DNA from: a halophilic archaeon
GTDB lineage: Archaea > Halobacteriota > Halobacteria > Halobacteriales > Haladaptataceae
Reading direction: 5' to 3'
Length of the DNA: 64,000 nucleotides
NCBI GenBank assembly: GCA_003298465.1
Contig: QNGA01000001.1
Location: 1-64,000, forward strand
The position numbers and the translations under genes were made by a program. Shown in pieces: positions 25,414 to 34,379 of this stretch. The notes under the pieces are model-generated. The model was not told the DNA's origin, searched no databases, and saw only the letters and a program-made list of their open reading frames with translations. The stretch's first letter is position 1. The number at the start of each line of letters is the position of its first letter.

Positions 25414-26597
25414 TTGGTGAGTTCCTGGATCCGTTCCGCGCTCGAACGGGTTCCCTTGGCTAGCAGCACGTCGCCGGCGCCGAGTTCCGTCGCCGGTCCC
25501 GGCGAGATGACCCAGTCCGCCGGCGGACGGCGCACCGCGATGACGCGCATCCCCGTCTCGGTCTCGACCCGCTCGTCGCCCAGCGTCGTCCCGTCGAACC
25601 GACTGCCGGCCGCGACTTCGACGCGGACGATGACCTCGTCGCTCTCCTCGATGGCCTGCTCGACCACCGGATGGGTTCCCAGTCCGCGGAGCACGCCCTC
25701 GCTTATCTCGACCGCCGCGTCGCTGATGACCTCGGTGCTGTTGGCGAGGTGAACAAGTCCGCGCAGCGAGACGGGGTCGTCGGTCTGGGCGGCCGCCCGG
25801 AGCACCCACGCCTCGAAGCGCGACTGCAGCGCGTCGACCTCCGCCTCGAGTTCGACGACCTCCTCGGCGACGCCCTCGCTGTCGAAGAGGACGCTCCCGT
25901 ACGCCAGGTCGACCGCGAGTTCGCTCATGTTCTTCATCAGGACGATGGAGTCGACGGCGCGTTCGAGGTCGGCGTCGTCGTCCGTCGGCGGTTCCGGCGA
26001 CTCGTACGCCGACCCCGTCGCGGCCTCGTACACCGTCGCGATGCCCTCGTCCGGCCCGCGCAACAGCAGGCGGTCGCCTGAGCGAAGGTCGGTGTTCCTG
26101 TCCGGGTTGAGCAGCCAGTCGCCGCCGCGGTGGATGGCGATGACCCGGACGCCCGTTTCGGTCTCCAGGTTCAGCGCGCCGAGCGTCGTCCCCTCCAGTT
26201 CGGAGTCGTCGACGACTTCGGCGCGCAGGAGCGTCTCGATGGCTTCCGGGAGCGACGCGCGCATCGCTTCCGGCAGGCCGATGTCCTCGAGGACGACCTT
26301 GGCGATGTCGCCGGCCGCGTCGCTTATCTTCTCCGCCGCGCCGACGACGCCGAGCACCGGCGCGAGTTCTTCGGCGTCGTCCGGGCTCCGCGCCGCCATC
26401 AGCAGGCTCATCCGGGCCTGCAACTGGAGCACGTCCATCCGGTCTTCGAGGTCGAGCACCTCGGTCGCGATGTCGTCGCTGCCGTTGAGCACCGCGGAGA
26501 ACGAGAGGTCGATGAGTAGCTCAGCGGTGTCTTTCATCTCCGCGAGCACCTCCTTGACGCTCCTGGGTTCGTACTCCACCTCGCTCGCGGGATCCAT
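25410..26597 (-). CDS. PhoU/TrkA-C tandem protein (ion-channel regulatory type)
   Basis: A 395-residue soluble protein built as two copies of the same two-domain unit: PhoU-like helices (residues about 15-130) plus a TrkA-C/RCK-C domain (about 140-205), then PhoU-like (about 225-315) plus TrkA-C (about 325-390). The two TrkA-C copies align well: EGTTLGALNLETETGVRVIAI with DGTTLGDERVETETGMRVIAV, and SGDRLLLRG with AGDVLLAKG. ISDAAGDIAKVVL and ISDAAVEISEGVL mark the two PhoU copies. TrkA-C domains bind nucleotides or K+-linked ligands; this is likely a regulator of K+ or other cation transport. Box A CGTTTTTAC on the minus strand at 26621-26629 suggests a leaderless mRNA. Confidence 0.85.
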   Translation of the reverse strand: MDPASEVEYEPRSVKEVLAEMKDTAELLIDLSFSAVLNGSDDIATEVLDLEDRMDVLQLQARMSLLMAARSPDDAEELAPVLGVVGAAEKISDAAGDIAKVVLEDIGLPEAMRASLPEAIETLLRAEVVDDSELEGTTLGALNLETETGVRVIAIHRGGDWLLNPDRNTDLRSGDRLLLRGPDEGIATVYEAATGSAYESPEPPTDDDADLERAVDSIVLMKNMSELAVDLAYGSVLFDSEGVAEEVVELEAEVDALQSRFEAWVLRAAAQTDDPVSLRGLVHLANSTEVISDAAVEISEGVLRGLGTHPVVEQAIEESDEVIVRVEVAAGSRFDGTTLGDERVETETGMRVIAVRRPPADWVISPGPATELGAGDVLLAKGTRSSAERIQELTN

Positions 26598-26819
26598 ACG
26601 TCGAGATTCGTCGGCTGCTCGTAAAAACGTTCGTAGCGCGACCCGGAAGGCTGCAGTCCGCCGCCGGTTCGCGCCGAGCGAATCGCCAACTCCGCCGTCT
26701 CGCCGGTCGGGAGGCGGCGAGCACCGCCCTGCGATTTCGACGGAAATCGACTCGTTCCCCGAATTTGGATCCGCCACGAACGATAATCCTTTTCGGGGTT
26801 GCCAATCAACTCTTACAGT

Positions 26820-27959
26820 ATGTCAGACGAGGTCAAGAAAGGTCTGGAGGGCGTGGTAGTCGCTGAGTCGGCTCTCAGTCACATCGACGGTGACGCAGGC
26901 GAACTCATCTATCGCGGGTACGCCATCGAGGACCTCGCACGAGAAGCGAGCTACGAGGAGGTGCTCTATCTCCTCTGGCACGGCTCCCTCCCGAATCGCG
27001 ACGAACTCGACTCGTTCAGCGAGTCGATGGCCGACGAGCGTTCCGTCGACGAGGACGTCGTGGCGACGGTCCGCCGACTGGCCGAAGCGGACGCCGACCC
27101 GATGGCCGCGCTCCAGACGACCGTCTCGATGCTGTCGGCCTACGACCCCGACGACTCCGAGACGGACCCGGAGGACTACGAGGCCAACCTCCGGAAAGGG
27201 CGGCGCATCACCGCCAAGATTCCGACCATCATCGCGGCGTTCGACCGCATCCGGAACGGCGACGAACCGGTCGAGCCGCGCGAGGACCTCGGCCACGCCG
27301 AGAACTTCCTCTACATGCTCAACGACGAGGAGCCGGACGAGGTGCTCGCGGAGACGTTCGACATGGCGCTCGTGCTCCACGCCGACCACGGCCTGAACGC
27401 CTCGACGTTCTCGTCGATGGTCACGTCCAGCACGCTCTCGGGCGTGCACAGCGCGGTCACCAGCGCCATCGGGACGCTCGCCGGTCCGCTGCACGGCGGC
27501 GCGAACCAGAACGTCATGAAGATGCTCAAGGAGGTCGACGACGCCGACCAGGACCCCGTCGAGTGGGTGAAGAACGCGCTGGACCGCGGCGAGCGCGTCA
27601 TGGGCATGGGCCACCGCGTCTACAACGTCAAGGACCCCCGAGCCAAGATTCTCGGCGAGAAGAGCGAGGAACTCGGTGAGGCCGCCGGCGACACGAAGTG
27701 GTACGAGATGTCCGTCGCCATCGAGGAGTACATGCAGGAGGTGAAGGGTCTCGCGCCGAACGTCGACTTCTACTCCGCGTCGACGTACTACCAGATGGGT
27801 ATCCCCATCGACGTCTACACGCCCATCTTCGCCATGTCTCGGGTCGGCGGCTGGGTCGGCCACGTCCTGGAGCAGTACGACGACAACCGCCTCATCCGGC
27901 CGCGGGCGAAGTACGTCGGTCCGAAGAACCAGGAGTTCGTTCCACTCGACGAGCGCTGA
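26820..27959 (+). CDS. Citrate synthase
   Basis: Condenses acetyl-CoA with oxaloacetate. The 379-residue form is the small archaeal/Gram-positive type. Active-site histidines lie in GPLHGGANQN and GMGHRVYNVKDPR, the catalytic aspartate in NVDFYSASTYYQMGIP, and the helix region SRVGGWVGHVLEQYDDNRLIRPRAKY closes the active site. The ATG at 26820 (MSDEVKKGLEGVV) is right for the family. Acetyl-CoA is supplied by the pyruvate dehydrogenase cluster at 35.6-42.8 kb. Confidence 0.96.
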   Translation: MSDEVKKGLEGVVVAESALSHIDGDAGELIYRGYAIEDLAREASYEEVLYLLWHGSLPNRDELDSFSESMADERSVDEDVVATVRRLAEADADPMAALQTTVSMLSAYDPDDSETDPEDYEANLRKGRRITAKIPTIIAAFDRIRNGDEPVEPREDLGHAENFLYMLNDEEPDEVLAETFDMALVLHADHGLNASTFSSMVTSSTLSGVHSAVTSAIGTLAGPLHGGANQNVMKMLKEVDDADQDPVEWVKNALDRGERVMGMGHRVYNVKDPRAKILGEKSEELGEAAGDTKWYEMSVAIEEYMQEVKGLAPNVDFYSASTYYQMGIPIDVYTPIFAMSRVGGWVGHVLEQYDDNRLIRPRAKYVGPKNQEFVPLDER

Positions 27960-28025
27960 ACCGGTAACCGCAGGACGACCGCCCGTTTTCGACGAGTCGC
28001 GTACGCGTCCGAGCCTCGCGAGCGC

Positions 28026-28697
28026 TCACTCGCCGCCGTCGAGCAGGACGTCGAGCATCGCCTCGACCGCGTCGAGTTCCGGCTTGACGACGCCGTGGCC
28101 CATCCCCTCGAATATCTGCTCGGTCACGTCGCCGCCCAGGTCGCGGAACGTCGCCGTCGTCTCCTCGACGCGCTCGACGGGGATGTGAGGGTCGCGGTCG
28201 CCGCAGCCGAGGTAGACGGGCGTCCCGTCGAGCGACCCGTCGTAGTCGCGGGGCGTCCCGTCCGGTCCGATGAGACCGCCGCTGAGTCCGGCGACGCCGC
28301 CGTACCGCCGGGCGTTGCGCGCTGCGTACTCCGTCGTCAGGCACGCCCCCTGCGAGAAGCCGGCGAGCAGCGTTCGCTCGGGGGGGACGCCCGCCGCCGC
28401 GAGGCCGTCGACGACGGTCCCGAGTAGTGCCAGCGCGGACGAGAGGTGCGGTTCGTTCGCGTCGATGGACGCGAGGAACGACTGCGGGTACCACTCGTTC
28501 CCGGCCGCCTGCGGCGCGACGTACGCCACCTTCTCCCGCCGGAACTCGTCCGCGAGGCCGAGGATGCCCTCGGCCGTCGCGCCGCGGCCGTGGGAGAGCA
28601 CTACCGCGGCGTGGGCCTCGTCGGGCGACGCGCCGGTGGTGGCGACCGGCTGATTGGCGTGCGGGCCGTCGACGGCGTCGGTGTCGAACCAGGTCAT
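28026..28697 (-). CDS. Alpha/beta hydrolase of the carboxylesterase/phospholipase type
   Basis: A 223-residue hydrolase with the nucleophile elbow LLAGFSQGACLT, an oxyanion segment VVLSHGRGATAEGIL near the N-terminus, and likely Asp in GCGDRDPHIPVERV and His in EGMGHGVVKPE. The GFSQG motif and small size match the DLH/YpfH-type carboxylesterases. The substrate is unknown. It is downstream of citrate synthase on the opposite strand. Confidence 0.88.
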   Translation of the reverse strand: MTWFDTDAVDGPHANQPVATTGASPDEAHAAVVLSHGRGATAEGILGLADEFRREKVAYVAPQAAGNEWYPQSFLASIDANEPHLSSALALLGTVVDGLAAAGVPPERTLLAGFSQGACLTTEYAARNARRYGGVAGLSGGLIGPDGTPRDYDGSLDGTPVYLGCGDRDPHIPVERVEETTATFRDLGGDVTEQIFEGMGHGVVKPELDAVEAMLDVLLDGGE

Positions 28698-28763
28698 CGG
28701 TGCGGGGTTCGCGCTCGCGACACCTACAGTTTCCGCCGCTTCCCCGTTTCCGCTCTCCGCCGG

Positions 28764-30155
28764 CTACTCCGCGCTTCCGCGCTCCGCCATCATCTTCGCC
28801 GCGCGGGGCGCCCAGCCGCCCCAGTAGAAGCCGGCGCAGACGACCGCCGTCGCCCAGACGTAGTACAGCAGGATGCCGGCGTACACCGCGACGACGCGGT
28901 AACCGAGGTAGACGCCGAACAGCCACGAGAAGCCGACCATGAAGCCGAACATGCCGGTCGTCCGCGCGAGGAACGGCGTCTTCGTGTCGCTGCCGCCCTG
29001 CAGCGACCCCGCGAGGACCACGTAGGAGACGAGGAACGGCGCGGCGACGCCGTAGGTTCGGGCGAACTGGGCGGCGTAACGCACGGTCGTCGCGTCCGAG
29101 GTGAACAGGCGGACGAGCGGTTCCGCGGCGACGACCAGCGCGACGCCGATGGTACCGACCGTCAGGAGACCGAGGGCGGTCGTCGCCCAGCCCTCGAACC
29201 GCGCCCGGTCCGGGTCGCCGTCGCCGAGCGCCTGCCCGACGACGACGCTGGCCGCGACGTTGTACCCTCGCGAGAGCGGTCCGGTCACCTGCTGGTACAC
29301 CCGACGACCGATCTGGTAGGCGGCGTTGACCGACGTCCCGAACGACAGCAGGATGGCGTTGAACGGGAACTCAGCGACGGTGGCCGCCAGCCCCTCGGCG
29401 ATTCGCGGCGCGCTGACGGTGAGCAACTGGCGCGTGATGGTCCAGTCGCGCGGCCGGACGAACGACGCCGCCGTCCACGAGGTGCGCATGGCCAGCAGGA
29501 GCGCGACCGCGGTGAAGACGTTGCCGACCGCGGTGGCGGTCCCGACGCCGACGATGCGCCACTCCGGGAACGGACCGAGACCGAGCCCGAGCGCGACCGT
29601 GCCCCCGATGTTCAGCAGGTTCGAGACGACGTTGACGTACATCGGGGTGCGCGTGTCGCCGGTGCCCTGGAGCGACCGCGCGCCGATCAGCGCGACGTGG
29701 CGGGCGGGTGCGGTGACGAAGATGATGGCGAGGTAGGTGCCGCCCATCGCCGCCACGCGGTCGGGCGCGCCGAGGACGGAGATGGCGAACTCCCCCGCGA
29801 GCAGTCCGAACGCGACGAACGGCAGGCCGGCGAGCGCGCCGACGAGGATGGCCTGCGTGACCGCCTCGTCGCGGTTCGCGGTCGCGCCGCTGCCGGTGTC
29901 TTGGCTGGAGAGCGCGATGGCACCGCCGCCGAGTCCGAGACCGATGCGGAGCGGGAGGCGCGCGTAGAGGTCCGCGAGACCGATGGCCGCGACCGCGGCG
30001 GGCGAGAACAGCCCCGTGACGACGATGTCGGTGGTCCGCATCAGCGTCCGGAGCACCTGCTCGGCCATCACCGGCCACGAGAGGTCGAACACGCGCCGCC
30101 AGACCGCCAGCACGCGCGCTCGCAGGGGACCGGCCTCGGTCGCGTCGGTCGTCAC
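28764..30155 (-). CDS. MATE-family efflux transporter
   Basis: A 463-residue multidrug/toxin extrusion transporter with 12 helices. N-terminal RVFDLSWPVMAEQVLRTLMRTTDIVVTG and the half-repeat at about residue 240 (SAPRIAEGLAATVAEFPFNAILLSFG) are typical. MATE proteins use Na+ or H+ gradients to export cationic compounds. It shares little with the other MATE gene at 32205, so the two may export different substrates. Confidence 0.88.
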   Translation of the reverse strand: MTTDATEAGPLRARVLAVWRRVFDLSWPVMAEQVLRTLMRTTDIVVTGLFSPAAVAAIGLADLYARLPLRIGLGLGGGAIALSSQDTGSGATANRDEAVTQAILVGALAGLPFVAFGLLAGEFAISVLGAPDRVAAMGGTYLAIIFVTAPARHVALIGARSLQGTGDTRTPMYVNVVSNLLNIGGTVALGLGLGPFPEWRIVGVGTATAVGNVFTAVALLLAMRTSWTAASFVRPRDWTITRQLLTVSAPRIAEGLAATVAEFPFNAILLSFGTSVNAAYQIGRRVYQQVTGPLSRGYNVAASVVVGQALGDGDPDRARFEGWATTALGLLTVGTIGVALVVAAEPLVRLFTSDATTVRYAAQFARTYGVAAPFLVSYVVLAGSLQGGSDTKTPFLARTTGMFGFMVGFSWLFGVYLGYRVVAVYAGILLYYVWATAVVCAGFYWGGWAPRAAKMMAERGSAE

Positions 30156-30203
30156 GCAACGTGATTCCCGCGCGGACGGTTTGGGTGTACTGGAAGGGGT
30201 AAC

Positions 30204-31142
30204 CTAGAACAGTCCCGTGACGAACCCGAGGCCCATCAGTATCAGGACCGCCGCGGAGAACGCCGGGAGGTACTCGGCGTAGCGCTCGGCGCGCTCCTCG
30301 TAGCGCTCGTACCCGGCGATGAGCAGCAGCGTCAGACCGACGATGCCGAAGATGACCGTCAGCGCGTAGACGGTCATGAGTTCGAGGCAGTACTGCGACC
30401 CCGAACAGAGCAAGATGATCTCGAACTCCTCCTCGTGGGCGAACCCGAGCAGGAAGGCGAAGCCCGCGATGCCCCACAGGCCGCGGTCGGTCGCCTCGTC
30501 CATCGAGCCGTGAGCGTGCCTGCCGACGAACGGGAGCGCCGTCTTCACCGTCGCGAGCAGACCGTCGTCACCGTGGTCGTGGTGGTCGTGCGAGTGAGAA
30601 TGGTCGTGGTGGTCGTGAGAGTGACCGTGCGAGTCGCCGTCGTGACGGTCGTCTTCGCGGGAGTGTCCGCCGCTGCGACGAATCCGTGAGTACTCCACCT
30701 GGGGGGCGTGGTCGTGGGAGTGGTCGTGGGAACGGCCGTCGTGAGAGTGGTCGCGATGACCGCGAGAATCCCCGTGGTCGTGCGAACCGCCGTGGTCGTG
30801 GGAGTGGCCGTGGAAGTACTCCCGGACCCCCAGCGCGACGAGCAGGACGCCCGCGACGACGCTCACCGGACCGCCGACCTGCACGCCGAACACCGTCATC
30901 GGTTCGTTCACCTGCGCGAGGTCGAAGTACCGCTTCGCCCAGAAGAACGCGAGCACCATGGCGATGCTGCTGACGAGGTGGCCGACGCCGATGACGAAAC
31001 TCGCCGCGAAGCCGTAGAGCCACTTGTTCGTCTGGTCGAGCGCGTAGGAGGCGGCGACCGGCCAGCCGTGCCCCGGTTCGACGCCGTGCGCGAGACCGAG
31101 TCCGACCGTCCCGACCAGCACGGCCAGTTCCACGTCGAGCAT
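30204..31142 (-). CDS. Nickel/cobalt transporter (NicO/HoxN/RcnA-like) with His-rich loop
   Basis: A 312-residue membrane protein with about six helices. HGVEPGHGW near the N-terminus (residues 19-27) and LLGFAHEEEFEIILL carry the HxxxxxH/E metal-handling residues of the nickel/cobalt transport superfamily. Between helices 3 and 4 is a loop of about 80 residues packed with histidine (HGHSHDHGGSHDHGD, DSHGHSHDHHDHSHSHDHHD), which should bind metal ions. It is divergent from nikR, with an inverted repeat between them. Transport direction (uptake or efflux) cannot be told; the His-rich loop would fit either. Confidence 0.87.
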   Translation of the reverse strand: MLDVELAVLVGTVGLGLAHGVEPGHGWPVAASYALDQTNKWLYGFAASFVIGVGHLVSSIAMVLAFFWAKRYFDLAQVNEPMTVFGVQVGGPVSVVAGVLLVALGVREYFHGHSHDHGGSHDHGDSRGHRDHSHDGRSHDHSHDHAPQVEYSRIRRSGGHSREDDRHDGDSHGHSHDHHDHSHSHDHHDHGDDGLLATVKTALPFVGRHAHGSMDEATDRGLWGIAGFAFLLGFAHEEEFEIILLCSGSQYCLELMTVYALTVIFGIVGLTLLLIAGYERYEERAERYAEYLPAFSAAVLILMGLGFVTGLF

Positions 31143-31177
31143 CGACCGGGACTCGGGCCGGTTCCCGGAAAGGGGTT

Positions 31178-31208
31178 GTTATTATCGAACGTCTGAAGGC
31201 GTAATACC
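31178..31208. promoter_or_regulatory. Candidate NikR operator between the nickel transporter and nikR
   Basis: The half-sites g-t-TATTA (31180-31184) and TAATA-c-c (31202-31206) form an inverted repeat with 17 bp between them. The overall span of 27-31 bp and wide spacer resemble known NikR operators, which have two half-sites about 16 bp apart. It lies between the transporter start (31142) and the nikR start (31223), so one site could control both genes. The AT-rich left half-site can also act as box A for the transporter, with a start about 25 bp downstream. Confidence 0.55.
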
Positions 31209-31222
31209 GCGAACGAGACACC

Positions 31223-31612
31223 ATGCGAACTAGCCTCAACGTACCGGAAGACGTGCTGGACGCGTTCGACGAAACGTGGCAGCGACAGGGTCTCGACTCC
31301 CGCTCGCGTGCGGTGCGGGAAGCCATGCGCGAGTACACCGAAGCCCACTCGCAGTTCGAGGACCTCTCGGGCGACGTGGCCGCCGTGCTGGCGTTCGACT
31401 ACGAACACGGGTCCGTCGTCGACGAACTGCACGCCATCCAGCACGAGTTCGACGCCGTCGTCGACGCGACCAGCCACGTTCACCACGGCGACTGGTGTCT
31501 CGAAACCGCCTTCTGCCGGGGGCCGGCCGAGCGCGTCCGCGAACTGACCTACCGCCTGCGGGACTTCGACGCCGTCGGGCGCGTGAAGGTGCTGTCGCTC
31601 CGCCCGCGATGA
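31223..31612 (+). CDS. nikR: Nickel-responsive regulator NikR
   Basis: A 129-residue protein. Residues 2-45 are a ribbon-helix-helix DNA-binding domain (RTSLNVPEDVLDAFDETWQRQG, SRAVREAMREYTE). The C-terminal ACT-like metal domain keeps the NikR nickel ligands: the histidine of AIQHEFD, both histidines of SHVHHGDW and the cysteine of WCLETAF. It should repress nickel uptake when nickel is high. It is divergent from the NicO-type transporter and overlaps the downstream gene by four bases (ATGA). Confidence 0.9.
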   Translation: MRTSLNVPEDVLDAFDETWQRQGLDSRSRAVREAMREYTEAHSQFEDLSGDVAAVLAFDYEHGSVVDELHAIQHEFDAVVDATSHVHHGDWCLETAFCRGPAERVRELTYRLRDFDAVGRVKVLSLRPR

Positions 31613-32001
31613 GGGTCTTCGTCTACGGGACGCTCACCGACCCCGACCGCGTCGCGACGGTCGTCGACTCGTTCGCGTTCGTCGGCGACGCCGTGCTGGA
31701 GGGACTCCATCCCGAGGACGGACGGTACCCGACGCTGGCACCCGGCGGCCGGACCGGCGGTCGCATCCTCGCCACGCCGGACGTCGCCCCCATCGACGCG
31801 TACGAGGGCGTCGACAGCGGTCTGTACGTCCGAGTCGACGTTCCGACGACGACGGGCGAGACGGTCGCCGTCTACGTCGGCGACCCCGACGCTCTCGACG
31901 CCGACGCCTCGTGGCCGGGCGACGGGCCGTTCGCCGACCGCGTCCGCCGGTTCGTCGCCGAGCGGTCGGTCCGGGTCGACGTGGCGGGCGCGAGCGACTG
32001 A
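31609..32001 (+). CDS. Gamma-glutamylcyclotransferase-like (AIG2/GGCT) protein
   Basis: A 130-residue protein with the family start MRVFVYGTLTDPDRV (YGTL substrate loop), the segment GRILATPDVAPIDAYEGVDSGLYVRVDV including the catalytic-type Glu in YEGV, and a final helix. It follows nikR with a 4-bp overlap, so translation is coupled; any nickel-related role is unclear. Members degrade gamma-glutamyl compounds or modify small molecules. Confidence 0.85.
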   Translation: MRVFVYGTLTDPDRVATVVDSFAFVGDAVLEGLHPEDGRYPTLAPGGRTGGRILATPDVAPIDAYEGVDSGLYVRVDVPTTTGETVAVYVGDPDALDADASWPGDGPFADRVRRFVAERSVRVDVAGASD

Positions 32002-32118
32002 CGGGACGGGCGACCGTCCTCCGCGCACCGACCGTCAGACGCCGCGCTGACGGAGGGCAGACGGCGCGATTTTCCCTCCGCCCTCTTGCGGTTTCACTTT
32101 CACCTCGACTACCGGGGG

Positions 32119-32200
32119 TTTAAGTAAGTACGGTCGCTGCACTCCAGTGCGGTCACACGCTCCGCGCTCCTCGTTCTTTCCCCTTCGACCCGGCCGACGA
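32119..32200 (+). ncRNA. Possible small RNA or orphan promoter
   Basis: TTTAAGTA at 32119-32126 is a good box A, but no plus-strand gene follows before the opposing MATE gene ends at 32205. Just downstream lie a hairpin GCACT-cc-AGTGC (32139-32150) and a pyrimidine-rich stretch (GTTCTTTCCCC). This could be a short non-coding RNA or an antisense transcript into the MATE 3' end. It is weak evidence. Confidence 0.25.
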
Positions 32201-32204
32201 GCCG

Positions 32205-33611
32205 TCAGTCCGCCGGGCTAGATGCGACCTCGGCCGCACGTTCCAGCATCCCGTTGTTCGTCGTGTAGTAGTAGTACGCACCGGTCCCGACTGCGCCGAC
32301 GACGTTCGAGACGGTGACCGCCCAGAACACGGCGTGAACGCCGACGCCGTCCACCAGCAACACGCCGACCGCGGCGATGGGAAGGCGCACGCCCCAGTAT
32401 TTCACCAGGTCGGCGACCATGCTCGTCCTGGTCTTGCGAGCGCCGTTGAATCCGGCGTTGAAGAGGTACATCGCCCCGATTCCCCAGTAGCCGAAGACGA
32501 GAATCCGGAGGTAGTCGACGGTGAGCGCGAGGCCGTCGGGAGTGAGGTCGGGGACGAAGAGGTTCGCCAGCAGTTCGGGGACGAACCACTGGACGACGCC
32601 GATGAGCGAGAGACCGACGACGGCGATGGCCGCACCGACCCAGGTCGTGCGACTGGCCCGCATCGGATTGTCGGCCCCGATGTTCTGGCCGACGACGCTC
32701 TGGGCGGCCTGTGCGAGTCCGCTCGCCGGAATGAACGCGACGCTGGCGATGCGAGCGCCGACGGTGTACGCCGCGAGCGCGGCCGACCCCCCGGCGGCGG
32801 CCGCGATGCCGATGATGAGGACGCGAACCGACTGGGCGGCGGCGTGCTGGCCGGTCCGCGGAAGTCCGACGTCGACCAGTTCGCGCGCGTCGTCGAGGCG
32901 AAGGGTCGCCGAGGCCCTGGTGAGGGTGTAATCGTCGCGGCCCCTGAGCATCATTCCGAGCGCGAGCAGGAACCCGGCACCGTAGCCGAGGCCCGTCGCG
33001 AGCGCCGCACCCTGGATGCCGAGCCCGTCGAAGCCGGGAATCCAGTACCCGAAGATGAGGAACGGGTCGAGGACGACGTTGACGACGACGGCGGTGACGT
33101 TGATGTACAGCGCGGCGCGGGAGTCGCCCCAGCCGATGAACCCCATCTCGATGGCGTCGCTCATACCCATCACGGGGAACGCGAGCGCGTAGGTGGCGAG
33201 GTAGGTGGCCGCCAGCCGGGCGACCGCCGGCTCCGCTCCGAACAGCGCGATGACGTTCGGGGAGAACACGAAGACGGCGACGCCCAGCGCCAGTCCGGCG
33301 CCGAGCGCGAGTACGATGCCGTGAAACGCCGCCCGGCGCGCGCCGGTGAGGTCCTCGGCACCGACGCGCTGGGAGACGAGCACCTGCGTCCCGGCGTTGA
33401 TGCCGACGAAGACCGAGAAGAGGAGCGCGGAGAGCGGGAAGTTCAGTCCGACGGCGGCGACGGCGTTCTCGCCGAGTCGACCGACCCAGAACGTGTCGAT
33501 GACCTGTTGGCCGACCTGCACGAAGTTCTGCATGACCAGCGGAGCGGCGAGAACGAGGAGAGCCCGCGTTAGCGAGCCGTCCGTAATTTCGTCCCGTGAG
33601 ACGTCGAGCAT
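32205..33611 (-). CDS. MATE-family efflux transporter (second)
   Basis: A 468-residue MATE transporter with 12 helices. PLVMQNFVQVGQQVIDTFWVGRLGENAVAAVGL is the conserved first-helix region, and GLPRTGQHAAAQSVRVLIIG is the start of the second half. Its own promoter has a box A CTATAAATA (minus strand, 33649-33657) 38 bp upstream. Unlike the MATE at 28764, it starts with an acidic cytoplasmic tail (MLDVSRDEITDGSLTRAL). Confidence 0.88.
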   Translation of the reverse strand: MLDVSRDEITDGSLTRALLVLAAPLVMQNFVQVGQQVIDTFWVGRLGENAVAAVGLNFPLSALLFSVFVGINAGTQVLVSQRVGAEDLTGARRAAFHGIVLALGAGLALGVAVFVFSPNVIALFGAEPAVARLAATYLATYALAFPVMGMSDAIEMGFIGWGDSRAALYINVTAVVVNVVLDPFLIFGYWIPGFDGLGIQGAALATGLGYGAGFLLALGMMLRGRDDYTLTRASATLRLDDARELVDVGLPRTGQHAAAQSVRVLIIGIAAAAGGSAALAAYTVGARIASVAFIPASGLAQAAQSVVGQNIGADNPMRASRTTWVGAAIAVVGLSLIGVVQWFVPELLANLFVPDLTPDGLALTVDYLRILVFGYWGIGAMYLFNAGFNGARKTRTSMVADLVKYWGVRLPIAAVGVLLVDGVGVHAVFWAVTVSNVVGAVGTGAYYYYTTNNGMLERAAEVASSPAD

Positions 33612-33858
33612 GGTTTAGGTCTATTAGGATGTTGTAAAATCCCGCTGGTATTTATAGATACGGACGAGTACGTCCGCCACGGTCCGGACGACGGGCGTTT
33701 CTCTGCAAACGACGACTACTGGTCGAATAACTCTTTCCAGTGACTCGTCGGAACGAGTCCGGCCGGTCGCGTCCCGCGTCTCGAAGAATCAGTCGGCGGC
33801 GGCGTCTGGCGAACCGGGCGGCGGACGTCGGCGGTCGGTGCGTCGGTAACTCGGTCCG

Positions 33859-34161
33859 TTATTCGGTCTGGCGCTGTTCGGCTCCCTGTTCGGCGGTGCG
33901 CTCCTGCCGACGGGCGACTCGTCGGTTCATCTTGGACATCTTGTAACCCGTGTAGAGGAGGTACACGCCGGCGATGCCGACGAGCACGTAGACGAGCGCG
34001 GCCACGGTCTCGGCCACGCCCGGCTGGAAGATGACCTCGCTCGCCGCATCGACCATGTTGAATCGTACGTCTGTCAGACTCGTCACGCCGATGACGCCCC
34101 AGTTTATCGCGCCCACGATGACCAGCAACAGACTCAGCCAGTCCCACCCGTTTATTCTCAT
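33859..34161 (-). CDS. DUF378-family membrane protein
   Basis: A 100-residue protein with two membrane helices (DWLSLLLVIVGAINWGVIGV and AALVYVLVGIAGVYLLYTGYKM). The motif GAINWGVIG(V) and the following LTDVRFNMV loop are diagnostic of DUF378. The C-terminal tail is basic then Gln-rich (RRVARRQERTAEQGAEQ). The start at 34161 (MRINGWDWLS) is the family's usual start. Function unknown. Confidence 0.88.
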   Translation of the reverse strand: MRINGWDWLSLLLVIVGAINWGVIGVTSLTDVRFNMVDAASEVIFQPGVAETVAALVYVLVGIAGVYLLYTGYKMSKMNRRVARRQERTAEQGAEQRQTE

Positions 34162-34379
34162 ATCGTTCGCTACGCCGTCGTCGTCCTTTGTTATGCGGGG
34201 GTTACGGGGAAGAAACGGAGCGAAACCGTGATTTCGCCGGGTAAAGGTCGGCGTTCGACCGCCATCGGGGGTCGACGGTGGGCGGGACGACGGGAGCGGA
34301 ACGGCGGTGAACGCTCGGCGGACCCGCCGTGCGGGCGGATACCGCATCCTTTTGTCGGCGCGCCTCCAACCCACCACCC

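Noticed and set aside
30560..30830. Simple-sequence repeat of GTGGTCGTG type
   Set aside because: It is the coding sequence of the His/Asp-rich loop of the nickel transporter, not a CRISPR array; the units are irregular and there are no spacers.
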